DNA from: Acidimicrobiia bacterium
GTDB lineage: Bacteria; Actinomycetota; Acidimicrobiia; Acidimicrobiales; Bin134
NCBI GenBank assembly: GCA_022822905.1
Contig: JAJDYE010000004.1
Span: forward strand, 1 to 64,000
Direction of reading: 5' to 3'
DNA: 64,000 bases
The first letter of the stretch is position 1, and each line of letters opens with the position of its first letter. Under the pieces are notes generated by a model. The model searched no databases, was not told where the DNA came from, and worked only from the letters and a program-made list of their open reading frames with translations. Below, one piece after another: positions 18,777-27,490 of the stretch. The position numbers and the translations under genes were made by a program.

Positions 18777-19571
18777 ATGAATCCCGATGACTACGGCGCC
18801 TTGGAAGTGTCCACCGTCGATCGCATCACCACGGTGGTGCTCAATCGACCCGAGGCCCGTAATGCCATCAATCCGGTTCTTCACGACGACCTGACCCGGG
18901 TGTTCACCGATCTGGACCAAGACCCCGACACCGATGTGGCCATCCTTGCCGGAGCGGGCGGTTCGTTCTGCGCTGGTGGCGATATTCCCTGGCTGCGCCA
19001 ACTGGCCGGAAACGTCTCTGAGGTGGAACGGGTGATCCGGGCCGACCGGCGCATCACCGAGTCGGCGCTCACTCTGGAAAAGCCCATCTTGGCCAAGGTG
19101 GACGGCCCTGCGGTGGGCCTGGGGTGCTCGCTGGCCCTGTACTGCGATTTCGTATACGCCTCCGAGCGGTCGGTGTTCGGCGACCCCCACGTGTCGGTGG
19201 GCCTGGTGGCCGGCGACGGGGGCGCCCTGCTGTGGCCCCAGCTCGTGGGCTACGCCCGGGCCCGGCGCTACCTGCTGACCGGCGACTTCATCAAAGCCCC
19301 GGAGGCCGCCGATATCGGCCTCATCACCGAATGCGTGCCCGGTGATGAGCTCGATAACACCGTGCAGGCCATGGCCGAGCGGATGCGAGATGGCGCCCGC
19401 ATGGCCATCAAATTCACCAAGGCGTCAATCAACGCCGGCCTGCGCCAGGTGGCCGATGCGGTGGTGGACCGGGCGGCGTCCACCGAGGGCATGACCATGA
19501 TGACCGAGGACTTCAAGATCGCTCTCGACGCCTTTTTGGCCAAAGAGCCCCCCAAGTTCATCGGCCGCTAA
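18777..19571 (+). CDS. Enoyl-CoA hydratase/isomerase family protein
   Basis: A 264-aa crotonase-fold protein. The oxyanion-hole segments are LAGAGGSFCAGGDIPWLRQL and VDGPAVGLGCSLALYCDFVYAS; the next helix gives FGDPHVSVGLVAGDGGALLWPQLVG, where E in canonical hydratases is replaced by D/G positions, so hydratase versus other crotonase activity is uncertain. AGGAGG precedes the ATG. It is followed by an acyl-CoA dehydrogenase and an ACAD10-like kinase, pointing to fatty acid or aromatic acyl-CoA breakdown. Confidence 0.88.
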   Translation: MNPDDYGALEVSTVDRITTVVLNRPEARNAINPVLHDDLTRVFTDLDQDPDTDVAILAGAGGSFCAGGDIPWLRQLAGNVSEVERVIRADRRITESALTLEKPILAKVDGPAVGLGCSLALYCDFVYASERSVFGDPHVSVGLVAGDGGALLWPQLVGYARARRYLLTGDFIKAPEAADIGLITECVPGDELDNTVQAMAERMRDGARMAIKFTKASINAGLRQVADAVVDRAASTEGMTMMTEDFKIALDAFLAKEPPKFIGR

Positions 19572-19585
19572 TTCGGAGACACGCT

Positions 19586-19648
19586 GTGGACTACCCCAAG
19601 GCCCTACAACACCTACCTCTAGGGCCAGACCGATGCCAGGAGTTTTAG
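19586..19648 (+). CDS. 20-codon upstream ORF mimicking the acyl-CoA dehydrogenase start
   Basis: GTG 19586 opens a 20-codon frame (VDYPKALQHL...) whose TAG overlaps the next GTG as TAGTG at 19646-19650. Its first 15 bp nearly duplicate the start of the acyl-CoA dehydrogenase (gtggactaccccaag against gtggactacccccaag). It has GGAGA upstream. It may be a leader peptide that couples translation, or just the scar of a small tandem duplication. Confidence 0.35.
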   Translation: MDYPKALQHLPLGPDRCQEF

Positions 19649-20814
19649 TGGACTACCCCCAAGAAGCCGAGCACCACGGACTGTTGAGGGATACCGTCCG
19701 GCGCTTCGTTGAGACAGAGGTGCCCCGGGAGGTGGCCCGGCAGTGGGACCGGACCAACGAGATCGACCGAGGCGTGCTCTACAAGCTGGCCGACCTGGGG
19801 CTGTTCGGAATCACCATTCCCGAGCACTACGGCGGATCGGGCCGGGACATCACCGCCACCATGATCGTGATCGAGGAACTGTGCCGCCGCAGCACCGCCC
19901 TGGGCAGCGGCTACATCTACGGCGCCTGCTACGCGGGCATGAACCTGGTGGAGACCGCCAGCGAGGCCCAACGCCAAGCGTGGCTGCCCAAGGTGGCCCA
20001 GGGGGAGATGCTGTTCTCCTACGGGCTGACCGAGCCCGATGTGGGCTCCGATCTGGCCAGCGTCACCACCACCGCAGTGCGCGACGGCGACGTGGTGCGG
20101 ATCAACGGAGCCAAGCGGTTCTGCTCGGGCACTACCTACACCGACTACATCTACGCCCTGGTCAACACCAATCCCGATGGCGATCGCTACCACAATCTGA
20201 CGTTCGTGCTGATTCCGCCCTCATCACCGGGAGTGACCATCGAGCCCCAGCACGCCATGGGCCTCAAGGGGTCGATGACCACCGACGTCACCTTCACCGA
20301 TGTGGAGGTGCCTGCTGACAACATCGTGGGCGGCGACGAGGGCTGGAATCAGGGATGGGCCAAGCTGGCCGGCCCGGGTTTGGACGTGGAGAAGATCGAG
20401 GTGGCCGCCATGGCTCTGGGCATCGCCACCGGAGCGGTTGAGGACGCCTGGACCTATGCCCAAGAGCGAGTGCAGTTCGGCAAGCCCATCAGCAGCCACC
20501 AGTCCATCCGCCACATGCTCTCCGAGGGTCGCACCCGGCTACTGGCCTCCCGCCTGATGACCTACCACGCCGCCCGACTGCTGGATGAGGAGAAGCCGGC
20601 GTCGGTGGAAACCTCTATGGCCAAGCTGTTCGTGTGCGACACCGCCAAAGACATCGTGTTGTCGATGCAGCAGGTGATGGGTGCCTACGGATACGTGGAG
20701 GACTTCGACATGGAGCGCTACGTTCGCGACGTGCTGGTGATGCCCATCATCGGCGGCTCCTCCGCCATCCAGCGAAATAACATCTCCAACCGGCTCAAAC
20801 TGGCCAAGGAATAG
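19648..20814 (+). CDS. Acyl-CoA dehydrogenase
   Basis: A 388-aa flavoprotein with the full acyl-CoA dehydrogenase fold: N-terminal helices, the middle beta domain (FSYGLTEPDVGSDLASVTT, INGAKRFCSGTTYTD), and the C-terminal helical domain (VQFGKPISSHQSIRHMLSE, QVMGAYGYVEDF). The usual Glu base near the C-terminal QR motif is missing (GGSSAIQRNN), but GLDVEKIEVAA offers a Glu at the isovaleryl-CoA-dehydrogenase position. GTG 19648 is preferred over ATG 19633 because AGGAG lies 5 nt upstream of it and its codons follow the TAG of a small uORF. It oxidises acyl-CoA to enoyl-CoA, feeding the adjacent hydratase. Confidence 0.9.
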   Translation: MDYPQEAEHHGLLRDTVRRFVETEVPREVARQWDRTNEIDRGVLYKLADLGLFGITIPEHYGGSGRDITATMIVIEELCRRSTALGSGYIYGACYAGMNLVETASEAQRQAWLPKVAQGEMLFSYGLTEPDVGSDLASVTTTAVRDGDVVRINGAKRFCSGTTYTDYIYALVNTNPDGDRYHNLTFVLIPPSSPGVTIEPQHAMGLKGSMTTDVTFTDVEVPADNIVGGDEGWNQGWAKLAGPGLDVEKIEVAAMALGIATGAVEDAWTYAQERVQFGKPISSHQSIRHMLSEGRTRLLASRLMTYHAARLLDEEKPASVETSMAKLFVCDTAKDIVLSMQQVMGAYGYVEDFDMERYVRDVLVMPIIGGSSAIQRNNISNRLKLAKE

Positions 20815-20820
20815 CTTGCA

Positions 20821-22185
20821 ATGACCGTTACCAAAGACCCCATGGACCTAGAAGCTGCCTCCGACAAGGTGGTGGCCTGGTTGGAGGACAACTTGGGGGG
20901 AACGGTCACCCATATAGAGCGTCAAGCCCGGTGGCGACCGGTGTGGTTCGCCGATTTGGAGCGCAACGGCGAGCGGCTCGAACTGTGCGTGCGGGGCGAT
21001 CGCACCGATATGCCCCTGGTCTTCCCACTCGACCACGAGATGCGGCTGCAAAGCCTGCTCGGCGACCACGGAATCCCCGTGGCCCATGTGTACGGCTGGA
21101 TCGACGACCCGATGGCCTACGTCATGGACCGGGTTCCCGGCGAGAACCACTTTGAGAACTGCACCGATGCCGAGCGAGACGCCGTGGTGGACGACTACCT
21201 CCACATCCTGGCCCGGATGCACGCCCTCGAAATCCAGCCATTCGTCGACGGGGGCATCATGCGAGCAGAGCGACCCGAGGAGTCGGGCTTGCTGGGTTTG
21301 CGGCGCTACGAGCAGTTGTACCGCAGCGTGAAGACGCTCCCCGACCCGTTTCTCGAGTTCTCCTTGGGCTGGCTGCACCGCAATCCCCCGTTCTCCCGGG
21401 GCCGGGAGTCGGTCATCGTGTGGGACACCGGTCAGTTCCACCATCAAGACGGCCGAGTGCTGGCCGTCTTGGACGTGGAGATCGGCCACATCGGCGACCC
21501 GATGATGGATTTGGCCGCTTGGCGCCAGAGAGACACGGTGCTCGGGTTCGGAAACTTTGCCAAGCTGTACGACCGCTATGGCGAGCTGGCCGGCGAGCCG
21601 GTGGACCTGGACGCCATCCAGCGCCACCACTTCATGTTCACCCTCTCCAACCAGCTCCCGTTCAGCGCAGCGCTGCGGGAACCGGCCCCCGACTCCGACC
21701 TGATGACCAATCTCCAGTGGTGCTACGAGACCAACCTGTTCGCCACCGAGGCCCTGGCCGAGATCCTTGGTGTGGAACTGCCCACAGTGGAGATGCCCGA
21801 ACCCCGGGAATCCCGGGCCGAAGTGGTGCTTAACCACCTGGTGCGCAACCTGCGCACCGTGCAGATCGAAGACGAACACCTGCGCTACAAGCTGCGAACC
21901 ATGTTCCGCATGGCCCGCCACGCATCCCGCATCGACGAGATCGGCGACGCGGTTTCCAACGCCGACTTGGACGACCTCCACGAGCTGCTGGGCCATCGTC
22001 CAGCGTCATGGTTGGCGGGCGAGGCCGAGCTCGAACAGTTCGTGCTGGCCAACGCCGACACCGACCGATACGACGAAGCCCTGGTCACGCTGTTCCACAA
22101 GCGCAATCTGCGGGCGCAGATGCTCCTCGGACCGGCCGGCTCAGCCATGGCCCGCCACCTCCGCATTCAGACCTTCAGCGACTGA
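20821..22185 (+). CDS. Aminoglycoside-phosphotransferase-fold kinase (ACAD10-like)
   Basis: A 454-aa protein of the APH/choline-kinase fold. N-lobe strands cover residues ~25-100 (including PLVFPLDHEMRLQSLLGDHGIPVAHVYGW). The C-lobe has YVMDRVPGENHF and a catalytic region SVIVWDTGQFHH, where the canonical HGD is altered but D-x3-(N/Q) spacing is kept, then LDVEIGHIGDPMMDLA as the metal-binding segment. The C-terminal ~150 residues are a helical extension. It starts 6 nt after the acyl-CoA dehydrogenase. Such kinases paired with ACADs phosphorylate hydroxyacyl-CoAs or are uncharacterised. Confidence 0.8.
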   Translation: MTVTKDPMDLEAASDKVVAWLEDNLGGTVTHIERQARWRPVWFADLERNGERLELCVRGDRTDMPLVFPLDHEMRLQSLLGDHGIPVAHVYGWIDDPMAYVMDRVPGENHFENCTDAERDAVVDDYLHILARMHALEIQPFVDGGIMRAERPEESGLLGLRRYEQLYRSVKTLPDPFLEFSLGWLHRNPPFSRGRESVIVWDTGQFHHQDGRVLAVLDVEIGHIGDPMMDLAAWRQRDTVLGFGNFAKLYDRYGELAGEPVDLDAIQRHHFMFTLSNQLPFSAALREPAPDSDLMTNLQWCYETNLFATEALAEILGVELPTVEMPEPRESRAEVVLNHLVRNLRTVQIEDEHLRYKLRTMFRMARHASRIDEIGDAVSNADLDDLHELLGHRPASWLAGEAELEQFVLANADTDRYDEALVTLFHKRNLRAQMLLGPAGSAMARHLRIQTFSD

Positions 22186-22188
22186 GGC

Positions 22189-23067
22189 CTACTCCGCTGA
22201 AGCTCGGGCGGCAACGGCCGCGGCACCTATGATGCCGCCGTCGGGGCCGAGGGGGCTGGGGATGATGCGGGTGCCTTGGGAATGAACCAGACGGCAGACC
22301 CGGTCGATCTCGGCTTGAGCGGCGTCGAAGAAGTCGTCGCCATAGCCCAGCGCTACGGATCCGCCGACCACGGCCAATCTCAGATCCAGCAGGTTGGCCA
22401 CCGAGCCGACTCCCCGCCCTACCAGCGTCCCCACTCGGCGCCGCATCTCTGTCGGCGCTTCGGCGGGGGCGATCCCGTCCAGCAGATCGGCGATGGCGGT
22501 TCCCGAAGCCTGGCCCTCCAACAGCCCCACCGCTCCGGCAGCGTCGGCTCGCCCGCCTTCGGCCACAAAAATGTGCCCGATATGGCCTGCGTTGCCATCA
22601 GCCCCGTCGAGCAGCCGGCCGTTCAGCACGATGCCGCCACCGATCCCGGTTGACACCACCATGGCCAGGTAGTTGTCCTCCCCTACGGCTCCTCCTACCC
22701 AGCCTTCAGCCAGAGCGAGGGCTTTGGCGTCATTGTCCACCGCTACCGGCAGGCGGAGCGCGTCTGACAGCCGTTCTCGCAACGGGAAATCCCGCCACAC
22801 GGCGATGTTGAGGGGTGACAGGAGCCGATGGTTGTCCCGTGACGGTCCACCGCTGCCCACGCCGCAGACCGAGACCGGCTGGCCGTGCTCCTCCAGCACC
22901 GCCCGAGCCAACTCCACAACCAGGGCGAACAGAACCTCCTCGTCAGGAGCCTGGGATGGCCCCCGTTGCTGGCACAGCACCTGCCCGTCAGGGGCAACCA
23001 CGCCGACGGCCACCTTGGTGCCGCCGATGTCCACGGCTAGCACCGGGCCGTCAAGCACTATCTCCAC
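22189..23067 (-). CDS. ROK family sugar kinase
   Basis: A 292-aa ROK kinase: the phosphate motif VDIGGTKVAVGVV, sugar-binding GVGSGGPSRDN and VDNDAKALALAE with the catalytic Asp, and STGIGGGIVLNG. The zinc motif CxCGxxGC after the GHIGH helix is absent (ADAAGAVGLLEG instead), so it belongs to the zinc-free ROK subset. It likely phosphorylates glucose or another hexose. GTG 23067 has TAACCT 6 nt upstream and no Shine-Dalgarno, so it is probably leaderless. It converges on the APH-like gene with 3 bp between stops. Confidence 0.87.
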   Translation of the reverse strand: MEIVLDGPVLAVDIGGTKVAVGVVAPDGQVLCQQRGPSQAPDEEVLFALVVELARAVLEEHGQPVSVCGVGSGGPSRDNHRLLSPLNIAVWRDFPLRERLSDALRLPVAVDNDAKALALAEGWVGGAVGEDNYLAMVVSTGIGGGIVLNGRLLDGADGNAGHIGHIFVAEGGRADAAGAVGLLEGQASGTAIADLLDGIAPAEAPTEMRRRVGTLVGRGVGSVANLLDLRLAVVGGSVALGYGDDFFDAAQAEIDRVCRLVHSQGTRIIPSPLGPDGGIIGAAAVAARASAE

Positions 23068-23076
23068 GGCTTGAGG

Positions 23077-23757
23077 TTAGGAGACGGAATCCCCTGTCGG
23101 TTTGTCCTGTGGGTACACAAACCGAATCAGCAGCACCGCGGCCACCAGCCCGGCGATCTGCATCACGATGAACATGGGAGCCGACGACGGCTCGATGCCG
23201 GCGAAGGTGTCAGAGAACATCCGTCCCACGGTCACCGCCGGGTTGGCGAAGCTGGTGGACGACGTGAAGTAGTAAGCCCCGCCGATGTAAGCCGCTACCC
23301 CGCCGGCCACATACCGGACCCTTCCGGTGCTCACCAGCGCAAAGATCAGAGCCACCAGCCCAGCGGTGGCGATCACTTCGCCCAGCCACAGATGGCCGGC
23401 CGAGCGGTCCTTGGTGGACCAGTCCACTGCGTTCAGGTCGAACATCAGGTTGGCCAGCATGGTCCCGACCACCGCACCGGCCACCTGGGCCGCGATGTAG
23501 GGGGCGATGTGGCGGCGGGGGAAGTCTCCCAGCGCCCAGTCGGCCAGCGTCACCGCCGGGTTGAAGTGGGCCCCCGACATCGGGCCGAACATCAAGATGA
23601 TGGCGAACAGCACCGCCGCGGTGGCCGCCGCGTTCTGGAACAACTGCAACCCCACGTCGGTGGGCGACAGCCGCTCGGCCATGATGCCCGACCCCACCAC
23701 GCCGATCAGCAGCATCGCCGTTCCCACGCCCTCGGCGACCAGCTTCCGAATCAGCAC
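23077..23757 (-). CDS. Aquaporin / MIP family channel
   Basis: A 226-aa six-helix channel with both Asn-Pro-Ala half-helices: SGAHFNPAVTLADWAL and SFANPAVTVGRMF. The second motif is followed by the usual Arg-like selectivity position (V-G-R). It resembles the short bacterial MIP proteins often found with arsenic genes (AqpS-like), but no ars gene is nearby. It conducts water, small solutes or metalloids across the membrane. GTG 23757 has TAGCTT 6 nt upstream and faces the CoxL-like gene with 27 bp between starts. Confidence 0.9.
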   Translation of the reverse strand: MLIRKLVAEGVGTAMLLIGVVGSGIMAERLSPTDVGLQLFQNAAATAAVLFAIILMFGPMSGAHFNPAVTLADWALGDFPRRHIAPYIAAQVAGAVVGTMLANLMFDLNAVDWSTKDRSAGHLWLGEVIATAGLVALIFALVSTGRVRYVAGGVAAYIGGAYYFTSSTSFANPAVTVGRMFSDTFAGIEPSSAPMFIVMQIAGLVAAVLLIRFVYPQDKPTGDSVS

Positions 23758-23762
23758 GCGAA

Positions 23763-23776
23763 AAAGCTAATACGCT
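23763..23776. promoter_or_regulatory. Divergent -10 hexamers, aquaporin and CoxL-like gene
   Basis: TAGCTT on the minus strand (about 23769-23764) lies 6 nt before GTG 23757. TACGCT on the plus strand (23771-23776) lies 8 nt before ATG 23785. Neither start has a Shine-Dalgarno, and the arrangement repeats that seen at 4185-4197. Confidence 0.45.
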
Positions 23777-23784
23777 CAGCGGCC

Positions 23785-26139
23785 ATGCGGTTCACCGGCG
23801 CCAGCGTCCCCCGACGGGAGGACCCGCGTCTTTTGGCCGGTGCCGGGCGATTTGTGGACGACATCGACCAGCCCGGCCTCTTGGAGGCGGCGTTCGTGCG
23901 CAGTCCGGTGGCCCACGGGCAACTGGTTTCCGTTGACGCTGAAGCCGCTTTGAGCACCCAGGGTGTGGTGGCGGTTCTCACCGCCGAGGATCTCGCCGAC
24001 TGCTGCTCCCCCATGGGATTGCGAATGTCCGGGCCGCTGATCGTGCCCGCCCATCTCCCTTTGGCCGACACGAAGGTTCGCTTCGCCGGCGATCCTGTCG
24101 CAGTGGTGATTGCCACCAGCCGGGCCGCCGCGGAAGACGGCGCCGATGCGGTGGAGGTGGACATCGAGCCGCTGCCCCCGGTGACCAGCGCCGCCGCGAT
24201 GGGCGAAAACGCCGCCGCCGTGTGGGATGAAGCCCCTGACAACGTGCTGTGGTCTGGTGAGGAAGTGTGGGGCGACCCCGACAAGGCCTTCGCGTCTGCG
24301 GCCCATGTCATCTCTGAGACGCTCACCCAGCACCGCCACACCTGCGTCCCCCTGGAGACCCGGGGCGGAGTGGCCGAATACGACCCGTCCACCGGCAGCC
24401 TTCGCTACGAGGTCTCCCACCAGAACCCCCATGCACTGAGGGTGCATCTGGCTGCCATCCTCGGGATGCCCGCCTCTCGGATTCGCATAATTTGCGACAG
24501 CATCGGCGGATCGTTCGGCCTCAAGTCCAACCCCACCCGGGAGGATGTGGTGGTGTGCGCCGCCTCCCTGCTGCTGGGCCAGGCGGTGCGGTGGGTGGAG
24601 GACCGGGCCGAGAACCTGGTGGCCGGCGGCCACGCCCGCGAGGAGCAGGTGAGCGTGGAGGCCGCGCTCGACGAGAGCGGGGTGGTGATCGGTCTGCGAG
24701 CCGATCTAGTGATGGACCACGGCGCCTACCCGTTTTTGAACCTGCCGCTGTCGCTGTTCGCCAACATCATCAAGGTGCTGCTGCCCGGCACCCTGAGAGT
24801 GCGCCACTACCAATTCCGAGGATCGGTGGTGGCCACCACCAAGGCCTCCTTTGTGGCCTATCGGGGACCGTGGGAGATCGAGTGCTGGGTGCGGGAGCGG
24901 CTCATGGACCTCATCGCCCGCCGACTCGACCTTGATCCTCTGGAAGTGCGCCGCCGCAACTACATGGGCGACGACCAATTCCCCGGCGCCATGCTCACCG
25001 GCCCCACCCTGGACTTCATGACCATCAACCAGACGCTGGACCGGGCGGTGGAGCTGGCCGACTACCAGGGCTTTCGATCCGCCCAGGCCGAGGCCCGATC
25101 AGAGGGGCGGTATCTGGGCATCGGGCTTTGTACCTACTTGGAGCCCGGTCCCGGTCCCACCAACTACGGCCAGGCCCTGGGCTTCACCTACGAGCAGCGG
25201 TCCATGCAACGGGCTCGGGTGAAGCTGGAGCCCGACGGCTCGGTGACCGCATTTACCAGCCAGCAGCCCCACGGTCAGAGCCACGAAACCACCCTGTCAC
25301 AGGTGGTGGCCGACGAGCTGGGGGTGCCCATCGACAATGTGCGGGTGGTGGTCGGTGACACCGACCAGGTGCCGTTCAACATGGTGGGCACCGGCGGGAG
25401 CCGGGCAGCCACGCTGGGCGCCGGGGCGGCCCAGGGCGCGGCCCGAATCGTGCGCCACAAGCTGCTGGCGGTGGTGGCTACCCTGCTGGAGGCCAACCCC
25501 GACGATCTGGAGATCGTCGACGGGGTGGTGGCCGTGAGGGGCTCGCCCGACCGATCCAAGACGGTGGCCGAGGTGGCCCGGCTGTCGTACATGGCCCCGT
25601 TCACCCTGGACGAGGCACTGGGCGACGGTTTCGACGCATCGTTTGACTTCGAGACCCCGGCTGGAGGCTGGACCCAGTCGACCCATGTGTGCTGGGTGGA
25701 GCTCGACCCCGGAACCGGATTGGTGACCGTGCCCCGCTATCTGGTGGTGGAGGACTGCGGAGAGATGATCAACCCCTCGGTGGTGGAGGGCCAGATCCGG
25801 GGCGGGGTGGCCCAGGGAATCGGCAGCGTGCTGCTCGAGCGCATCGTCTATGACGACAGCGGACAGTGCACCACGTCCACGTTCATGGACTACCTCCTGC
25901 CCACCGCGGCCGAAATCCCCCGCATCGACATCGAGCACATCGAGGGGCCCTCGCAGGGCGACGTCCCCTGGCGGGGCGTCGGCGAGGGCGGGGCCATCGG
26001 TTCCCCCGCCGCGGTGTGCAACGCCATCGAAGACGCCCTAGCCCCCTGGGGCGTGGAGATCACCGAGCAGCACCTCCCCCCCAGCCGCATCCTCGAGCTG
26101 ATCGCTCCCACTTCTGAGCCTGCCGCAGGCGACCACTAG
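23785..26139 (+). CDS. Orphan molybdenum hydroxylase large subunit (CoxL-like, not form I)
   Basis: A 784-aa xanthine-dehydrogenase/CoxL-type large subunit with Moco contacts (DSIGGSFGLKSN, QQPHGQSHETT, GVGEGGAIGSPAAVCN). The active-site loop reads AYRGPWE (residues 358-364), not the AYxCSFR of form I CODH nor the AYRGAGR of form II, so CO is not the expected substrate. No iron-sulfur or FAD subunit gene is beside it; those may be elsewhere or shared with coxMS. A cupin and a TauD-like dioxygenase follow in the same operon. It probably hydroxylates an aldehyde or aromatic heterocycle. Confidence 0.88.
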   Translation: MRFTGASVPRREDPRLLAGAGRFVDDIDQPGLLEAAFVRSPVAHGQLVSVDAEAALSTQGVVAVLTAEDLADCCSPMGLRMSGPLIVPAHLPLADTKVRFAGDPVAVVIATSRAAAEDGADAVEVDIEPLPPVTSAAAMGENAAAVWDEAPDNVLWSGEEVWGDPDKAFASAAHVISETLTQHRHTCVPLETRGGVAEYDPSTGSLRYEVSHQNPHALRVHLAAILGMPASRIRIICDSIGGSFGLKSNPTREDVVVCAASLLLGQAVRWVEDRAENLVAGGHAREEQVSVEAALDESGVVIGLRADLVMDHGAYPFLNLPLSLFANIIKVLLPGTLRVRHYQFRGSVVATTKASFVAYRGPWEIECWVRERLMDLIARRLDLDPLEVRRRNYMGDDQFPGAMLTGPTLDFMTINQTLDRAVELADYQGFRSAQAEARSEGRYLGIGLCTYLEPGPGPTNYGQALGFTYEQRSMQRARVKLEPDGSVTAFTSQQPHGQSHETTLSQVVADELGVPIDNVRVVVGDTDQVPFNMVGTGGSRAATLGAGAAQGAARIVRHKLLAVVATLLEANPDDLEIVDGVVAVRGSPDRSKTVAEVARLSYMAPFTLDEALGDGFDASFDFETPAGGWTQSTHVCWVELDPGTGLVTVPRYLVVEDCGEMINPSVVEGQIRGGVAQGIGSVLLERIVYDDSGQCTTSTFMDYLLPTAAEIPRIDIEHIEGPSQGDVPWRGVGEGGAIGSPAAVCNAIEDALAPWGVEITEQHLPPSRILELIAPTSEPAAGDH

Positions 26140-26149
26140 CGTGGGAGCC

Positions 26150-26623
26150 GTGACCGACAACCCCATTGGCGAGCGGCAACCGATCCGCATAGCCGAGATC
26201 GAATGGGAGGACTACGCCGATCCCGACGAGCCGGATCGGGCGCCGGGGCCGTTCGTGCGCTGGCTGGTAGATCCGGCGTCGGGCAACCGGGTCATGCACG
26301 TGAAGTCGTGGGCGGGCCGCAATGCCGAGGCCCACTGGCATCTGTCCGACACGGTGTATCTGGTGACCAAGGGCGAGTTCATAGTGGAGGGCGAGGAGCC
26401 CTACCGGGAGGGCGACCTGCGCTGGGTGCGGGGCGGGTTCGCCTACGGCCCGGAGCGGTCGGGCCCCGACGGCTGCGAGTACCTGTTCTTCAGCCTCGGC
26501 CCCTACGACAAGCTCGACCCCGATGAACACCCACCCCCGCTGGGCCGCTGGGACGACCCCTCTACCTGGGTGGAGGGCTACCCCCAGGTGGAGCGGGCCA
26601 AGCTGATGGACAGCCCCCGATGA
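26150..26623 (+). CDS. Cupin-domain protein
   Basis: A 157-aa single-domain cupin. The first motif is seen around SWAGRNAEAHWHLSDTVYLVTKGEFIVEGEEPYREGDLRWV, with His residues for metal and the Glu replaced in part, and the second near GCEYLFFSLGPY. It may be a dioxygenase, isomerase or sensor. GTG 26150 is chosen; GTG 26141 would add three residues. It starts right after the CoxL-like stop and overlaps the next gene by 4 nt (ATGA), so it is part of that operon. Confidence 0.75.
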   Translation: MTDNPIGERQPIRIAEIEWEDYADPDEPDRAPGPFVRWLVDPASGNRVMHVKSWAGRNAEAHWHLSDTVYLVTKGEFIVEGEEPYREGDLRWVRGGFAYGPERSGPDGCEYLFFSLGPYDKLDPDEHPPPLGRWDDPSTWVEGYPQVERAKLMDSPR

Positions 26624-27477
26624 GCCTGACCATCACCCCACTGGAAGCCCCCCTCGGCGCGGAGGTTGCCGGCTTCGACTTCGCCGCTCCACCGGATTCG
26701 GAGACGGCCGCCGAGCTGCTGGCCGCGGTGGACGAGCACCTGTTGCTGCTGTTCCGCAACCCCGAGCCGCCCTCTCCCGCCCAGGTGACCGACTTCTGCG
26801 AGTCGTTCGGGCCGCTGCGGCCCACATTGGCCGACAAATCCCGCCTTCCCGGCTTTCCCGGCATCAACCGGGTGTCCAACGTGGACGTCGATGGCGTGGT
26901 CGGCACCGGGGGCACCGACGTGGTGACCTTCCACTCCGATCTCAGCTTCACTCCGCCCCTAATCGAGTTCCTGTATCTGGACGCGGTGGCGCTGCCATCG
27001 GAGGGTGGGACCACCAAGTGGTTGAACCTGGTGGCCGCCTACCAAGACCTGGACGACGGCTTCAAGGCCCGCATCGACGATGTAGGAGTGGTCTATCGGC
27101 TGCGCGACGGCTTGGACTTCGGCAGCTATTTCAAAGCCACCGATGGCGAGGCGCTATTGGCCGACCGCACCTGCATCTCCCTAGTGCAGACCAACCCCCG
27201 CAACGGCCGCCGCAGCGTGTGGCCCAACACCGGCCCTGATTTCGCCGCCGATGTGGAGGGCCACGGTCCCGACGAGGGTGCCGCCCTGCTAGCCGAGTTG
27301 TTCGACCACTGCACCCAAGATCGCTACGTCTACGAGCACCACTGGACCGTTGGAGAATCCGTTTTCTGGCTCAACACCCAGACCATGCACCAGCGCGAGG
27401 CCTTCCCCCCCGACCAGGTGCGAGAGCTCCGCCACGTGAACATCCTGGGCCACACCGACCCCCGCCAAGCCGCCTGA
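26620..27477 (+). CDS. TauD/TfdA-family Fe(II)/2-oxoglutarate dioxygenase
   Basis: A 285-aa dioxygenase. The iron ligands are H-x-D in TFHSDLSF (about residues 105-107) and the distal His in TQTMHQREAF, followed by the 2-oxoglutarate Arg in RELRHVNILG. These are the usual facial triad and cosubstrate site. The length fits TauD/TfdA. The substrate could be a sulfonate, carnitine-like compound or aryloxy acid. It overlaps the cupin gene and is probably co-expressed with the CoxL-like protein. Confidence 0.9.
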   Translation: MSLTITPLEAPLGAEVAGFDFAAPPDSETAAELLAAVDEHLLLLFRNPEPPSPAQVTDFCESFGPLRPTLADKSRLPGFPGINRVSNVDVDGVVGTGGTDVVTFHSDLSFTPPLIEFLYLDAVALPSEGGTTKWLNLVAAYQDLDDGFKARIDDVGVVYRLRDGLDFGSYFKATDGEALLADRTCISLVQTNPRNGRRSVWPNTGPDFAADVEGHGPDEGAALLAELFDHCTQDRYVYEHHWTVGESVFWLNTQTMHQREAFPPDQVRELRHVNILGHTDPRQAA

Positions 27478-27490
27478 GGGGACAAGGCCC

